Part shown: positions 29,250-38,695 of the stretch, piece by piece | Position numbering within the stretch: position 1 is the first letter of the stretch | Layout: each line of letters begins with the position of its first letter | Assembly (NCBI GenBank): GCA_030348875.1 | Contig: JAUCEP010000002.1 | Span: forward strand, 4,258,501 to 4,322,500 | Length of the DNA: 64,000 bases | Direction of reading: 5' to 3' | Origin: Ureibacillus composti | GTDB taxonomy: Bacteria; Bacillota; Bacilli; Bacillales_A; Planococcaceae | Made by a program: the position numbers and the translations under genes | Notes under the pieces: model-generated | The model's database searches: none | The model's input: only the letters and a program-made list of their open reading frames with translations | What the model was told of the DNA's origin: nothing

Positions 29250-30314
29250 TCACCCTTTCACATTTTTATAAGCATCCCAAAGTCCTAGTAAATACATAAT
29301 GCCAAGTGCACGGTCGTATAAACCGTAACCTGGGCGACAAACTTCTCCCCATAAGTGACGCCCATGGTCTGGACGAACATATCCTTTATAATTTTGATTT
29401 GAAAGTACTTTTACAACACTTTTAATATCAATAGAACCATCACTAGTAAAATGAGACGTTTCGGCAAAACTACCATTCTCCTCAATTTTCACATTTCGAA
29501 TATGTGCAAATGGGGATCTATATGCGTATTTTTCTGCAATTTCAACCATATTATTTTCTGGGCTAGCACCCATCGAACCTGTGCAAAGAGTGAAAGCGTT
29601 TGCATGTGATTTAGTAATTTGAATTAAACGTTCATAGCTATCTGCCCCTGTAATAATACGAGGCAATCCAAAAATTGAATACGGTGGATCATCTGGGTGA
29701 ATGGCCATTTGAATACCAACTTCTTCTGCAACCGGAATAATAGCTTCTAAAAAGTATTTGAGATTTCCCCAAAGTTGTTCCTCGTCGACCCCCTTATATT
29801 CCTCAAAAAGTTCAGAAAGGCGAGCTAAACGTTCCGGCTCCCAACCCGGTAATGAAAGTTCTGATGCTTGGCTAACTGTATTTACAAGTTCTTGTGGATC
29901 TAGGTTAATCACCTTTTCTTTATCAAAATATAGCGCTGTTGATCCGTCAGGCAGTGGATGGAAAAGGTCGGTACGAGTCCAGTCGAAAATCGGCATGAAG
30001 TTATAGCAAATCACCTTCACTCCAAATTCTCCTAGATTTCGAATTGTTTCTTTATAGTTTTCGATATATTGGTCGCGAGTTGGTTTACCAAGTTTAATAT
30101 CTTCATGTACATTTACACTTTCTACAACATCTGTGTGGAACCCAAAGCTTTGAATATAATCGACTTCTTCTTTAATCTCCTCTTTTGTCCAAAGTTCACC
30201 AGCTTGTTTGTTATGAAGTGCCCAGACAATTCCTTTTGTACCTGGAATTTGTTTAATATGTTCTAACGTCACAGTATCATTACCGCGACCATACCAACGA
30301 AATGTTATATTCAT
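29250..30314 (-). CDS. uxuA: Mannonate dehydratase
   Basis: Dehydrates D-mannonate to 2-keto-3-deoxygluconate (KDG). It has 354 residues of the UxuA TIM-barrel family, with the conserved YNFMPIFDWTRTDL segment, a metal-site region (MAIHPDDPPY; HIRNVK) and RPDHGRHLWGE near the C-terminus. ATG at 30314 with AAGGAGCG upstream. The SDR gene follows 5 bp after its stop, and the KDPG aldolase precedes it by 15 bp, so the pathway steps are ordered in one operon. Confidence 0.95.
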   Translation of the reverse strand: MNITFRWYGRGNDTVTLEHIKQIPGTKGIVWALHNKQAGELWTKEEIKEEVDYIQSFGFHTDVVESVNVHEDIKLGKPTRDQYIENYKETIRNLGEFGVKVICYNFMPIFDWTRTDLFHPLPDGSTALYFDKEKVINLDPQELVNTVSQASELSLPGWEPERLARLSELFEEYKGVDEEQLWGNLKYFLEAIIPVAEEVGIQMAIHPDDPPYSIFGLPRIITGADSYERLIQITKSHANAFTLCTGSMGASPENNMVEIAEKYAYRSPFAHIRNVKIEENGSFAETSHFTSDGSIDIKSVVKVLSNQNYKGYVRPDHGRHLWGEVCRPGYGLYDRALGIMYLLGLWDAYKNVKG

Positions 30315-30329
30315 GATTATATTCGCTCC

Positions 30330-30950
30330 TTATTTACCAAGTTCTCCACGGTATTTTCTACTTGCCGCTACCACCGCTTCATATCCGCCATCTTTATATG
30401 CTCGATTAAAGTCACTGCCTATTCCAACAGCTACTGCTCCTGCATCAATCCAGTTATTCATATTGCTTGCATTAATGCCACCAGTAGGCATTATTTGTAC
30501 ATGAGGAAGGGGTCCTTTTACAGATTTGATAAAGGAAGGGGTAAAATTGCTTGCTGGGAACAGCTTCAAAATATCACATCCTGCTTCTAGCGCCATGACC
30601 ATTTCACGAATCGTCATGCATCCTGGTAAATAAGGGATGCTATATCGATTACAGACAGTAGCAATTTCTTTACTAAAGGAAGGACTAACGACAAACTGCG
30701 CACCATGTAAAATAGCGTGCCTTGCAGTTTCTGCGTCTAAGACAGTTCCTGCACCAATTAATGCTTGGCTATTCTTAAAAGCCGTAAAAACTTCATGTAC
30801 AAATGGAGTTGTATATGTAAGCTCGATCGAGGTAATACCACCCTCAATGGCACCTTTTGTTAAGGTAATAGCTTCTTCTGGACTATTACCGCGAATAACA
30901 GCAACTAACTTTTCATTTACAAGAGTTTGTAATACTTCGAATTTCCTCAT
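30330..30950 (-). CDS. kdgA: 2-dehydro-3-deoxy-phosphogluconate (KDPG) aldolase
   Basis: Class I aldolase that cleaves KDPG to pyruvate and glyceraldehyde 3-phosphate. It has 206 residues; the Schiff-base lysine lies in ILKLFPAS (about 132), the catalytic Glu in SIELTYTTP (about 42), and the phosphate-binding GG in MPTGGINASN. It forms, with kdgK upstream, the lower part of the hexuronate pathway. Confidence 0.95.
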   Translation of the reverse strand: MRKFEVLQTLVNEKLVAVIRGNSPEEAITLTKGAIEGGITSIELTYTTPFVHEVFTAFKNSQALIGAGTVLDAETARHAILHGAQFVVSPSFSKEIATVCNRYSIPYLPGCMTIREMVMALEAGCDILKLFPASNFTPSFIKSVKGPLPHVQIMPTGGINASNMNNWIDAGAVAVGIGSDFNRAYKDGGYEAVVAASRKYRGELGK

Positions 30951-30970
30951 TACAATTCACCTTCCCTTTC

Positions 30971-31924
30971 TTATCGCTCGATAATTTTCCGTTTTCCAAG
31001 AAATGCTTCAACATCTTCTAATTCCGGCAAGCCTTCGTTATCACCTGATACAGTTGTAACGAGACCTCCAACTGCATTAGCAAAGGTTAATCGTTCATCT
31101 ATTGACATATCATTTAAAAAACTGTAAATATAGGCAGCATCAAATCCATCTCCAGCGCCTACTGTATCAATTACCTTAAATTTAAATGCCTCTTTTTTAT
31201 ACCAATTTCCGTTAATATAAGCTTGGACTCCATTACTTCCATCTTTAATAATCAATTGAGCGATGTCATTTTCACTCGCAAACCGTTCCAAGCTATCCTT
31301 CGAAGCACTCTCGAGTATTAGTTCAATTTCATCGAAACCAGTTAGTAAAATGTCAACAAATGGGAAAATTTGTGCGTAAGCCCTCTTTGCCTCTTCAATT
31401 GTCCAGAGTTTTAATCGAATATTCGGATCAAAAGATACTGTAATATCGTTTTCCTTTGCTATCTTCAATACACGCATTGTAATATTCAAATTTTGTGGCG
31501 CAATCGCTAAAAATACTCCGGTTAAATGAATGACATCTACCCCTTCAAACATTTCCTTTGAAATATCATCTTCCGATAGTGTTAAAATCGGTGATTGATA
31601 TCGGTAATAAAATGTTTTACCAGAGCCATCTTCTCGTATTTCTTTAAAGTTTAATGAGGTTGGGTAGCCTTCCATTAGCTTGACAAAAGACATATCTATG
31701 CCTTCACCGCGCGCAAAATTATAAATAACCTTGCCAAACTCATCTCCACCAAGTCGACTCATCCACTTCGTTTGTATACCTAGTCTTGCACATCCAATTG
31801 CAAAGTTTAATTCGGCCCCACCAACTTTACGTTCAAAGCTTGATACATAACGCATCGGACCTGTGGTAGATGGATTAAAAGTAATTAGCGCATCTCCTAA
31901 AGTCCAAACTATTTTAGAAGTCAC
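30971..31924 (-). CDS. kdgK: 2-keto-3-deoxygluconate kinase
   Basis: PfkB/ribokinase-family kinase that phosphorylates KDG to KDPG. It has 317 residues with the N-terminal GGAELNFAIGCARLG, and the C-terminal catalytic signature DTVGAGDGFDAAY (about 250-262). The start is a GTG at 31924 with GGGGGG 6 nt upstream. It is the first gene of the operon, downstream of the operator palindrome. Fructokinase is an alternative from family alone, but the neighbours decide for KDG. Confidence 0.92.
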   Translation of the reverse strand: MTSKIVWTLGDALITFNPSTTGPMRYVSSFERKVGGAELNFAIGCARLGIQTKWMSRLGGDEFGKVIYNFARGEGIDMSFVKLMEGYPTSLNFKEIREDGSGKTFYYRYQSPILTLSEDDISKEMFEGVDVIHLTGVFLAIAPQNLNITMRVLKIAKENDITVSFDPNIRLKLWTIEEAKRAYAQIFPFVDILLTGFDEIELILESASKDSLERFASENDIAQLIIKDGSNGVQAYINGNWYKKEAFKFKVIDTVGAGDGFDAAYIYSFLNDMSIDERLTFANAVGGLVTTVSGDNEGLPELEDVEAFLGKRKIIER

Positions 31925-31966
31925 TTCAATCCCCCCTATATTATTTATTATCTATATTTTATAAAT

Positions 31967-31990
31967 CGGTTTACTAAACCGGTTTAGTAA
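31967..31990. promoter_or_regulatory. Overlapping palindromic operator upstream of kdgK
   Basis: Bases 31971-31990 are a perfect 20-bp palindrome (TTACTAAACC and its complement). It overlaps a second perfect inverted repeat, CGGTTTA-C-TAAACCG (31967-31981). The LacI-family regulator in the operon is the likely ligand. It lies 43 bp upstream of the kdgK GTG, where it would block initiation. Confidence 0.8.
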
Positions 31991-32014
31991 TTAGTTATTA
32001 CAAAAACTATACAA

Positions 32015-32028
32015 TGTAACTGCTTTCA
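32015..32028 (-). promoter_or_regulatory. cre-like site (CcpA)
   Basis: Minus-strand TGAAAGCAGTTACA matches the 14-bp cre consensus at all but one fixed position (CA for the central CG). It lies upstream of the operator and would give catabolite repression of the hexuronate operon. The rest of the 298-bp gap between kdgK and clpC is AT-rich without a gene. Confidence 0.5.
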
Positions 32029-32190
32029 TTAGCAACGGTTTTTTTAATAAAAACGAGCATTTTTATTTATCCAAAAACAATAAATATGTATTTTCGAGAA
32101 ATTATCAAATAAAATTAGCTGTTTTATAACAGAAATATTTTTATATATTTCAGAGTAATCAATAATTAAATATTTCCATTTTTATAAATT

Positions 32191-32221
32191 AAAAAGGACT
32201 CGTAATATACGAGTCCTTTTT
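32191..32221. terminator. Terminator of the ctsR-clpC operon
   Basis: AAAAAGGACTCGTA and TACGAGTCCTTTTT, a 14-bp perfect stem with a 3-nt loop ending next to the clpC stop codon. T-runs exist on both strands, so it can act in both directions. Confidence 0.9.
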
Positions 32222-32222
32222 G

Positions 32223-34661
32223 TTAAACATTCACTGGGTCCTTAGGACGTACAACAAATTCTCCATCAACATAATCAAATGTAACTTGTTGACCAGTTGC
32301 TACATTCCCCTTCAATAATTCTTCAGAGAGGCGATCTTCCACATGTTTCTGTAATGCACGACGTAGTGGACGAGCACCATATTGTGGGTCATAACCTTCT
32401 TCAGCAATTTTTTCAAGAGCAGCATCTGTCAGTTCTAGCTCAATATTTTGTTCTTTTAATCGTTTCGTTAATGAATTAGCCATTAATGAAATGATTTCTT
32501 TTAGTTGTTCTTTTTCTAGTGAGTGGAAGACAATCATCTCATCAATACGGTTTAAGAACTCTGGGCGGAATGCCTTTTTCAATTCTTCCAGCATTGTACC
32601 CTTCATATCTTTATACTTGCTAGAAGAGTCGCCCACACTGAAGCCTAAGTTCTTTTGATATTTTAATGCATCTGCACCAACGTTTGATGTCATAATGACC
32701 ACTGTATTACGGAAATCAACTGAACGGCCTTTTGAATCTGTTAAACGACCGTCATCTAATACTTGTAATAAAATATTGAACACATCTGGATGTGCTTTTT
32801 CAATTTCATCGAATAACACAACAGAGTATGGTTTGCGGCGTACTTTTTCAGTTAATTGACCGCCATCATCAAATCCTACATATCCAGGAGGTGAACCAAC
32901 TAAACGTGAAGTTGAGTGTTTTTCCATGTACTCTGACATATCGATTCGAATCATTGCATCTTCATCGCCAAACATTACTTCAGCAAGTGCACGTGCAAGT
33001 TCAGTTTTACCTACTCCCGTAGGACCTAAGAAGATGAATGAGCCAATAGGACGTTTCGGATCCTTTAAACCTGCACGAGCTCGACGAATTGCACGAGAAA
33101 TTGCTTCAACCGCTTCACCTTGACCTACAACACGTTTGTGTAATTCGCCTTCAAGGTTTAGAAGTTTAGCTGACTCTTCTTGAGCAATTTTAGAAACAGG
33201 AATCCCAGTCCACATTGAAACGACTTCTGCTATATCTTCAACAGTAACTTTAGACTCTTCTTTCCCTTGCTTTTCCTTCCAAGTTTTCTTTGTTTGGTCT
33301 AGTTCATCTTTAATTTTCTGTTCTGTGTCGCGTAGGGCCGCTGCTTTTTCAAATTCTTGACTTGATACTGCAGCATTTTTCTCCGAACGAACACCTTCTA
33401 ACTTATCTTCAAGCGCTTTTAAGTTTGGTGGAACTGTGAATGAACGTAAACGTACTTTTGAACCTGCTTCATCAATTAAGTCAATTGCTTTATCTGGTAG
33501 GAAGCGATCAGAGATATAACGGTCTGATAGTTTTGCAGCTGCTTCAACTGCTTCATCTGTAATTTTTACACGGTGGTGCGCCTCATAGCGATCACGTAAT
33601 CCGTTAATAATTTGGATTGTTTCATCTACAGATGGTTCATCTACTTGAATTGGTTGGAAACGACGCTCTAATGCAGCATCTTTTTCGATATATTTACGGT
33701 ACTCATCAAGGGTTGTAGCACCGATACATTGTAATTCACCACGTGCTAATGAAGGTTTTAAAATATTAGAAGCATCAATTGCCCCCTCAGCACCACCAGC
33801 ACCAATTAATGTGTGAAGTTCATCGATGAATAAAATAACATTACCCGCTTGACGAATTTCATCCATTACCTTTTTCAAACGATCTTCGAATTCTCCACGA
33901 TATTTTGTACCTGCAACAACTGTCCCCATATCAAGTGTCATAACACGTTTATCGCGTAAAGTTTCTGGCACTTCATTGTTGACGATTTGCTGAGCTAAAC
34001 CTTCTGCAATCGCTGTTTTACCAACACCTGGTTCTCCGATTAATACAGGGTTATTTTTCGTACGACGTGATAGCACTTCAATTACTCGAGTAATTTCTTT
34101 GCTTCGCCCAATTACTGGATCTAATGAACCTTCACGAGCAATTGCTGTTAAGTCACGTGCCAAGCCATCTAAAGTAGGCGTATTTACTGATTGAGTTACG
34201 TTTTGGCCGCTTTGAGCTGTATCATTATTGCCAAGTAGTAACAGCACTTGTTGACGTGCTTTGTTTAAACTTACCCCTGCATTTGAAAGGACACGGGCAG
34301 CTACTCCTTCACCTTCACGAATTAGAGCCAATAAAATATGCTCAGTACCGATATAAGCATGGCCAAGCTTACGAGACTCATCTACAGATAATTCAATGAC
34401 TTTTTTAGCTCTTGGTGTATAGTGCACAATTGGTCCAACGTCTTTTGACCCTTTTCCAACTAGCTCTTCGATTCCAGATTCGATAATTTGTGGGCTAACA
34501 TCGATTGCTTCTAACGCTTTCGCTGCAATCCCGCCACCTTCACGAATAAGTCCAAGTAAAATATGTTCTGTACCAATTGATTCGTGCTTCCAGCGAATTG
34601 CTTCTTCTTGGGCTAATTGCAATACTTTTTGTGCTCGTTGAGTAAAACGGTTAAACATCAT
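32223..34661 (-). CDS. clpC: ATP-dependent Clp protease ATPase subunit ClpC
   Basis: Hsp100 unfoldase that feeds substrates to ClpP with adaptors such as MecA and McsB. It has 812 residues: two N-terminal Clp repeats (about 1-145), AAA1 with Walker [10 protein letters not shown] (about 205) and LFIDELHT, a UVR-bearing middle region (about 420-455), AAA2 with [11 protein letters not shown] (about 545) and [14 protein letters not shown]. The ATG at 34661 overlaps the 3' end of mcsB by 11 bp (translational coupling). It is last of the ctsR operon. Confidence 0.98.
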   Translation of the reverse strand: MMFNRFTQRAQKVLQLAQEEAIRWKHESIGTEHILLGLIREGGGIAAKALEAIDVSPQIIESGIEELVGKGSKDVGPIVHYTPRAKKVIELSVDESRKLGHAYIGTEHILLALIREGEGVAARVLSNAGVSLNKARQQVLLLLGNNDTAQSGQNVTQSVNTPTLDGLARDLTAIAREGSLDPVIGRSKEITRVIEVLSRRTKNNPVLIGEPGVGKTAIAEGLAQQIVNNEVPETLRDKRVMTLDMGTVVAGTKYRGEFEDRLKKVMDEIRQAGNVILFIDELHTLIGAGGAEGAIDASNILKPSLARGELQCIGATTLDEYRKYIEKDAALERRFQPIQVDEPSVDETIQIINGLRDRYEAHHRVKITDEAVEAAAKLSDRYISDRFLPDKAIDLIDEAGSKVRLRSFTVPPNLKALEDKLEGVRSEKNAAVSSQEFEKAAALRDTEQKIKDELDQTKKTWKEKQGKEESKVTVEDIAEVVSMWTGIPVSKIAQEESAKLLNLEGELHKRVVGQGEAVEAISRAIRRARAGLKDPKRPIGSFIFLGPTGVGKTELARALAEVMFGDEDAMIRIDMSEYMEKHSTSRLVGSPPGYVGFDDGGQLTEKVRRKPYSVVLFDEIEKAHPDVFNILLQVLDDGRLTDSKGRSVDFRNTVVIMTSNVGADALKYQKNLGFSVGDSSSKYKDMKGTMLEELKKAFRPEFLNRIDEMIVFHSLEKEQLKEIISLMANSLTKRLKEQNIELELTDAALEKIAEEGYDPQYGARPLRRALQKHVEDRLSEELLKGNVATGQQVTFDYVDGEFVVRPKDPVNV

Positions 34662-35745
34662 ATTTTTCCTCTCCTTTGTTATTAAATTTATTGGTTTTTG
34701 AATTTAGTTTCTCTCGCAACATTTTTGCTCGGAATAAATCTCGTTCGTTTGGATGCAATGTTGTACCAGCATACTGTTGCACAAAACCAGGTTGAATCAA
34801 AATCATACATTCATTTAAAACATGTAAAGGAATACTCTTGATGATGCCCAAATCAACGCCTAATCGAACATTCGATAAACATGCTGCCGCTTCTTCACTT
34901 GTCATAATATGAGCATATTTTAAAGTACCGAGAGACCGATTAAAACGATCTTCGAGTACAAGTGGCGCCTTGTTCAGTAGAGATTCTCGGGATGCACGTT
35001 CATTTCGGATAATTTGTACAACCGCGTTTTGTAAATCTTCAATAATTTCCTCTTCAGATTTACCTAGGGTTACTTGGTTTGAAATTTGATAAAAGTTCCC
35101 CAAATTTTCACTACCTTCTCCATATATACCCCTTACAACCATTCCTAATCTCGTTAACATCTGAGTTATTACTTTTATTTGCTTTGACATTGTAAGTGCA
35201 GGTAGATGCATCATGACTGATGCACGGAGCCCTGTTCCAACATTAGTTGGACAGCTAGTTAGATATCCTAGTGTATTGTTAAATGCATATGGTAAATGAT
35301 TTTCTAGTTCATTATCTAATTTATATGCTAAGTTATACGTTTCTAAAAGTTGCATTCCAGGTGATAGACATTGTATTCGTAAATGGTCCTCTTCATTAAC
35401 CATGATACTAATGGATTCATCGTCTGAAATTAACACGGATGACGAATTTTCCTTTTTTGCTAATAGCGGGCTAATAAGGTGTTTCTCAACTAAAACCTGT
35501 CTTTGTAACGCAGGCATTTCTTTAATCGTGAAATGAGAAAAATTTTTTTCACTAATATTTAATACCGCCTTTGTTACGGCTTCATCAACTTCCTTTGCCT
35601 CTTTCTCAGAAAAGCTTAGCGGGAAACGAAAACCATCTAAATTTCTAGCCAATCGTATGCGGGTACTTATGACAATATCACCATCAGTTCCCTTTACTTT
35701 CATCCAACTTGGTGCTTCGCTTTTTAAAAAGTCTTCTATATTCAT
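34651..35745 (-). CDS. mcsB: Protein-arginine kinase McsB
   Basis: Phosphorylates arginines, marking proteins for ClpCP and inactivating CtsR during stress. It has 364 residues of the phosphagen-kinase fold: STRIRLARN (27-35), the [10 protein letters not shown] substrate/nucleotide loop (about 168-177), and a C-terminal RDLFRA that fits the RDxxRA phospho-arginine pocket. Its ATG overlaps the mcsA stop (ATGA), so both are coupled. The C-terminal tail is somewhat longer and Lys/Asn-rich. Confidence 0.96.
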   Translation of the reverse strand: MNIEDFLKSEAPSWMKVKGTDGDIVISTRIRLARNLDGFRFPLSFSEKEAKEVDEAVTKAVLNISEKNFSHFTIKEMPALQRQVLVEKHLISPLLAKKENSSSVLISDDESISIMVNEEDHLRIQCLSPGMQLLETYNLAYKLDNELENHLPYAFNNTLGYLTSCPTNVGTGLRASVMMHLPALTMSKQIKVITQMLTRLGMVVRGIYGEGSENLGNFYQISNQVTLGKSEEEIIEDLQNAVVQIIRNERASRESLLNKAPLVLEDRFNRSLGTLKYAHIMTSEEAAACLSNVRLGVDLGIIKSIPLHVLNECMILIQPGFVQQYAGTTLHPNERDLFRAKMLREKLNSKTNKFNNKGEEKYDV

Positions 35746-36296
35746 GATTGATCAACACCACCACTTTCAAGCTTGCGTTCCAGTTCTTTAACTTCATCAC
35801 GCAATCTAGCAGCATCTTCAAACCGCTCTTCCACGATTGCCACTTTTAGCTGTTCGCGGATCATCTCTATTTGTTTTTTAATTCTTTCGTTACTTTGCTT
35901 TGTATTTCCAGGTACTTTTCCAATATGTTTTGTGCTTGATTGAATTTTTGCTAACACTTGCGGTAACTGATTACTGAATGTTTCATAACATTGTGGGCAA
36001 CCTAGCTTGCCTTCATTCAAAAACTTTCTAAATGTAAATCCACAACTTGGGCAAGTTGTGACTTGTTGTGTATTTTGTGTTTGCTTTTCTTGCGTTCCTG
36101 TTTTCCATATTGGAAGGCCAAACCAGTTTGAAACCAGTTGATGAATAGGTACTTGTTCATCTTTATGGAAATCTAAATTAAATGGATGAAACTGCGATGC
36201 ACACACCTCGCAATAATGCCTTTCGCTTTTTTGGCCATTTACTACTTGTGTGACTGTTACTGTTGCATGGCGTTGCTTACAGTGCTCACAAATCAT
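35742..36296 (-). CDS. mcsA: McsA, activator of McsB
   Basis: A zinc-binding modulator that activates the McsB kinase and affects CtsR. It has 184 residues with zinc-finger Cys pairs CEHC/CEVC near the N-terminus and CPSC/CPQC in the middle (about 93-115), and a C-terminal UVR coiled-coil (IREQLKVAIVEERFEDAARL). The ATG at 36296 (MICEHCKQRH) is used; a GTG at 36305 lies within the AGAGGTGA ribosome binding site. Confidence 0.95.
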   Translation of the reverse strand: MICEHCKQRHATVTVTQVVNGQKSERHYCEVCASQFHPFNLDFHKDEQVPIHQLVSNWFGLPIWKTGTQEKQTQNTQQVTTCPSCGFTFRKFLNEGKLGCPQCYETFSNQLPQVLAKIQSSTKHIGKVPGNTKQSNERIKKQIEMIREQLKVAIVEERFEDAARLRDEVKELERKLESGGVDQS

Positions 36297-36314
36297 GACC
36301 CTCACCTCTTTTTA

Positions 36315-36776
36315 TTAATCATATTTTAATGTTGTTAACATTGCTTTTAAGATGATGGATCTTAGCTCGTCTCTTGTTGGAAGTTGAAGACGAATTGTGG
36401 ATCGATCAATCGCAGCTAAGATTAATTTTGCTTCCCGTTTTGTAATGACTTCTTCATCAATCAAACGGAATACAATATCTTCTGCCATTGATTGGGTAGC
36501 ACCCTGTTCAATTTGCTTGATCATATCCTCTAGTAAATCTATTCTCGAATTTGCTTTTACACGCAATATTCGAATATATCCCCCGCCTCCACGTTTACTT
36601 TCAACTAAGTATCCTCTTTCGGCTGTAAACCGAGTATTAATAACATAATTTATTTGTGAGGGTACACATTGGAACTTATCTGCCAATTCACTACGTTTAA
36701 TTTCAATATGCCCTTGACCACCTAATTCGATAATTTGCTTTAAATAACCTTCAATGATGTCAGATATATTTCTCAC
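36315..36776 (-). CDS. ctsR: Transcriptional repressor CtsR
   Basis: Class III heat-shock repressor of clp genes; heat directly lowers its DNA binding. It has 153 residues with the winged-helix DNA-binding part (KFQCVPSQINYVINTRFT) and the heat-sensing glycine-rich loop KRGGGGYIRI (about 62-71). The GTG at 36776 has GAGGTG 7 nt upstream and gives MRNISDIIE, like B. subtilis; a GTG at 36791 would add five non-conserved residues. It autoregulates via the box at 37028-37044. Confidence 0.96.
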   Translation of the reverse strand: MRNISDIIEGYLKQIIELGGQGHIEIKRSELADKFQCVPSQINYVINTRFTAERGYLVESKRGGGGYIRILRVKANSRIDLLEDMIKQIEQGATQSMAEDIVFRLIDEEVITKREAKLILAAIDRSTIRLQLPTRDELRSIILKAMLTTLKYD

Positions 36777-37027
36777 TTTTTTACACCTCACCTCAAGTCA
36801 AATCGCTCTGACGTATTTGCGAATTTCGCATCTAAAAGATGTAGCTTAGATATCACCCTCCCATAAGAGAGTAATTTCCTTTAAAAATCACATAAATCAG
36901 TCGGAGGTTTAATCCGCGTGCGTGGTTAGTCTTGTCACTAGACATGCGAACGTGGAATTATCAGTGATAAGTGTCGTTCTAAATTTAAGATTATCCCTCA
37001 TTTGTATCTTTGAAGGTAAACACTGAC
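36777..37027 (-). other. Long structured 5' leader of ctsR
   Basis: About 250 bases separate the promoter and ctsR without an ORF. It includes inverted pieces such as TTATC-ACT-GATAA inside GAACG..CGTTC (about 36950-36985). No riboswitch class was recognised. Confidence 0.4.
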
Positions 37028-37044
37028 TTTGACTAACTTTGACT
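37028..37044 (-). promoter_or_regulatory. CtsR operator
   Basis: Minus-strand AGTCAAA-GTT-AGTCAAA, a direct heptad repeat with 3-bp spacing that fits the CtsR consensus, immediately downstream of the -10 hexamer. Confidence 0.9.
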
Positions 37045-37046
37045 TT

Positions 37047-37075
37047 ATTATATTAAGGTCAAAATAAAAATGCAA
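37047..37075 (-). promoter_or_regulatory. Sigma-A promoter of the ctsR-mcsA-mcsB-clpC operon
   Basis: Minus-strand TTGCAT (37070-37075), 17-bp spacer and a consensus TATAAT (37047-37052). The CtsR box covers the start site. Confidence 0.88.
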
Positions 37076-37153
37076 AGAAAAAACATATATTTTAAAAAAA
37101 ATATTTCGAAACATTATGGTACATTTCAAATTTTAGGCGTAAGGCTATATAAA

Positions 37154-37201
37154 AAACCGACAGTACGTTTTAAACAACGCCTTGTCGGTTTAGTATTTCT
37201 C
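37154..37201 (-). terminator. Terminator after the DUF4870 gene
   Basis: AAACCGACA and TGTCGGTTT, with an inner CGTT/AACG pairing, followed on the minus strand by TTTTATATAG. It insulates the ctsR promoter from upstream transcription. Confidence 0.75.
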
Positions 37202-37256
37202 ATTTTATCCAAAAATAACCACTAAATTGTTACAGCTAATGTATTTAAAAAATTGC

Positions 37257-37562
37257 TTATACCCAACGACCTACAATTGGATAATTCCAATAAGAATCAT
37301 TAAGAGCTTTCACAATTCCTATGATTGGTACAATAATTGTCATTAGGCCAAAGATAATTAAGAATGGAATGCCAATGATGATAAAACTCAGTACAGTTGA
37401 AATCCCTATTAGTAGCCACATGACCGCTTGAAATAGCAACGCTTGAATTGATATACGTTTCACCTCTTCATCGGAGCTCAATAGAAAGAATGCAATTGGT
37501 ACGAGTACAGGAGCAAAGAATGCACTTGCATGAACGATTACTTTAGCCCATTTATTATCCAT
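37257..37562 (-). CDS. DUF4870 (Tic20-like) membrane protein
   Basis: A 101-residue protein with three or four hydrophobic segments (about 7-28, 41-66, 68-88) and the DUF4870 layout: N-terminal HASAFFAPVLVPI, middle SIQALLFQAVMWL, C-terminal IVKALNDSYWNYPIVGRWV. Function unknown for the family. It stands alone between two terminators; a ribosome binding site AAGGAAGGCT precedes the ATG. Confidence 0.75.
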   Translation of the reverse strand: MDNKWAKVIVHASAFFAPVLVPIAFFLLSSDEEVKRISIQALLFQAVMWLLIGISTVLSFIIIGIPFLIIFGLMTIIVPIIGIVKALNDSYWNYPIVGRWV

Positions 37563-37646
37563 ATAAGTCAGCCTTCCTTATAATAATTTTTTCTTACCTT
37601 TTATACGGGTAGCATGATTAAAAGTTTCAATAAATATGAAATTCGA

Positions 37647-37679
37647 CAAAAAAAGAGTGAAGTTATTTTCTATCACTCT
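37647..37679 (-). terminator. Terminator after the 82-residue membrane protein gene
   Basis: AGAGTGA / TCACTCT stem, 12-nt loop, followed on the minus strand by a seven-T run. Confidence 0.7.
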
Positions 37680-37687
37680 AAGTAATT

Positions 37688-37936
37688 CTATGCTTTTTTA
37701 CTTTTCGACTTTTGAATTTTTTTAACCGGTCCATCTTTTGGATCGACATCATCTACATTGTTCGCAAACATCCCGTGGGAAAGAATACCAGAGAAAAGTG
37801 TAGCACTAATAACTATTAGCACCTTATGGGATGTAGGTACTTCTGAATAATACTTTACTAACATAAATATCGCACCTATTGCGACAATAACCATTGTCGG
37901 AATGACAAATTTCATTCTATCTTTTTGCATTTGCAT
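37688..37936 (-). CDS. Small hypothetical membrane protein
   Basis: An 82-residue protein with two predicted transmembrane helices (about 9-28 and 37-58) and a charged Lys-rich tail (KKIQKSKSKKA), probably cytoplasmic. No family recognised. Either ATG, at 37936 or 37930, could be used with AAGAAG as a weak ribosome binding site. It is followed by its own terminator, which supports a real transcript. Confidence 0.6.
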   Translation of the reverse strand: MQMQKDRMKFVIPTMVIVAIGAIFMLVKYYSEVPTSHKVLIVISATLFSGILSHGMFANNVDDVDPKDGPVKKIQKSKSKKA

Positions 37937-37982
37937 AACTTCTTTCTATAAAAATACTTTTGCATGAACTATGTATATATCC

Positions 37983-38486
37983 TTATGGTTCTTGGATTTT
38001 ACGACGTTCTTTTGCATTCGCTCGTTTGGCTTTTCTTAATTCTTGCCTCGCTCCACCCGTTTCAAATAACCGTTTTTCCTCTTCTGTTTCAGGATATACA
38101 GCTGGTACCCCAACCGGCTTTCCGTCTTCACCAATTGCTACCATCGTGACGAAAGATTCTGTCGTTAACTTTTTTTCACCCGTTTTAATATTCCGCGATA
38201 TCACACGAACATATACTTCCATTGATGTACGCCCAGTTGATGTAACCATTGCCTCTAGTTCTAAAATATCCCCTACATATGCCGGTGAAACAAAATCAAC
38301 TGAATCAAACGATGCTGTTACAACTTGTTCTTTTGCATGCTTCATTGCAGTAATAGCAGCCATTTCATCGATATATGCTAAAACTTTTCCACCAAAAATA
38401 GAATGATGATGGTTTGTATCAGGAGGTAAAACTAAGTGTGTTTGGTATGAACGGGAATTGCTCATAGGTAATGCATTATTCATCAT
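37983..38486 (-). CDS. Acyl-CoA thioesterase (hotdog fold, YkhA-like)
   Basis: A 167-residue hotdog-fold thioesterase that hydrolyses acyl-CoAs. The core helix carries HHSIFGGKVLAYIDEMAAITAMKHA, followed by the strand VVTASFDSVDFVSPAYVGD, typical of BFIT/YkhA-type enzymes. The ATG at 38486, preceded by AAGGGTGA, is taken as start; the open frame reaches 38537 but the added residues are unlike the family. The basic tail (RKAKRANAKERRKIQ) is notable. Monocistronic. Confidence 0.88.
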   Translation of the reverse strand: MMNNALPMSNSRSYQTHLVLPPDTNHHHSIFGGKVLAYIDEMAAITAMKHAKEQVVTASFDSVDFVSPAYVGDILELEAMVTSTGRTSMEVYVRVISRNIKTGEKKLTTESFVTMVAIGEDGKPVGVPAVYPETEEEKRLFETGGARQELRKAKRANAKERRKIQEP

Positions 38487-38552
38487 GATGTCACCCTTCA
38501 TTTTATTAATCAAAAAAACATATAGTCTTTTCAACAATCTTTATTTTAAACT

Positions 38553-38581
38553 GAGTAAAGTAACTAATACTTTACTTACTC
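38553..38581. other. Inverted repeat upstream of the thioesterase gene
   Basis: GAGTAAAGTA and TACTTTACTTACTC pair with a 5-nt loop. It could be a weak terminator of the DUF4003-like gene or an operator; no strong T-run follows. Confidence 0.35.
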
Positions 38582-38695
38582 ACCATTCATCATAGTATTG
38601 TTTCTTTTCAGAAACGGATACCTTCGTAATACTTCTTTTATTTTAACATTGCCTAGAGAATTTTGTATGTTTTGTAATTATTTATTTCCCTAGCA

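Noticed and set aside
37960-38406. 148-codon plus-strand ORF opposite the thioesterase gene
   Set aside because: Lies fully antisense to a clear hotdog thioesterase, with no family features.
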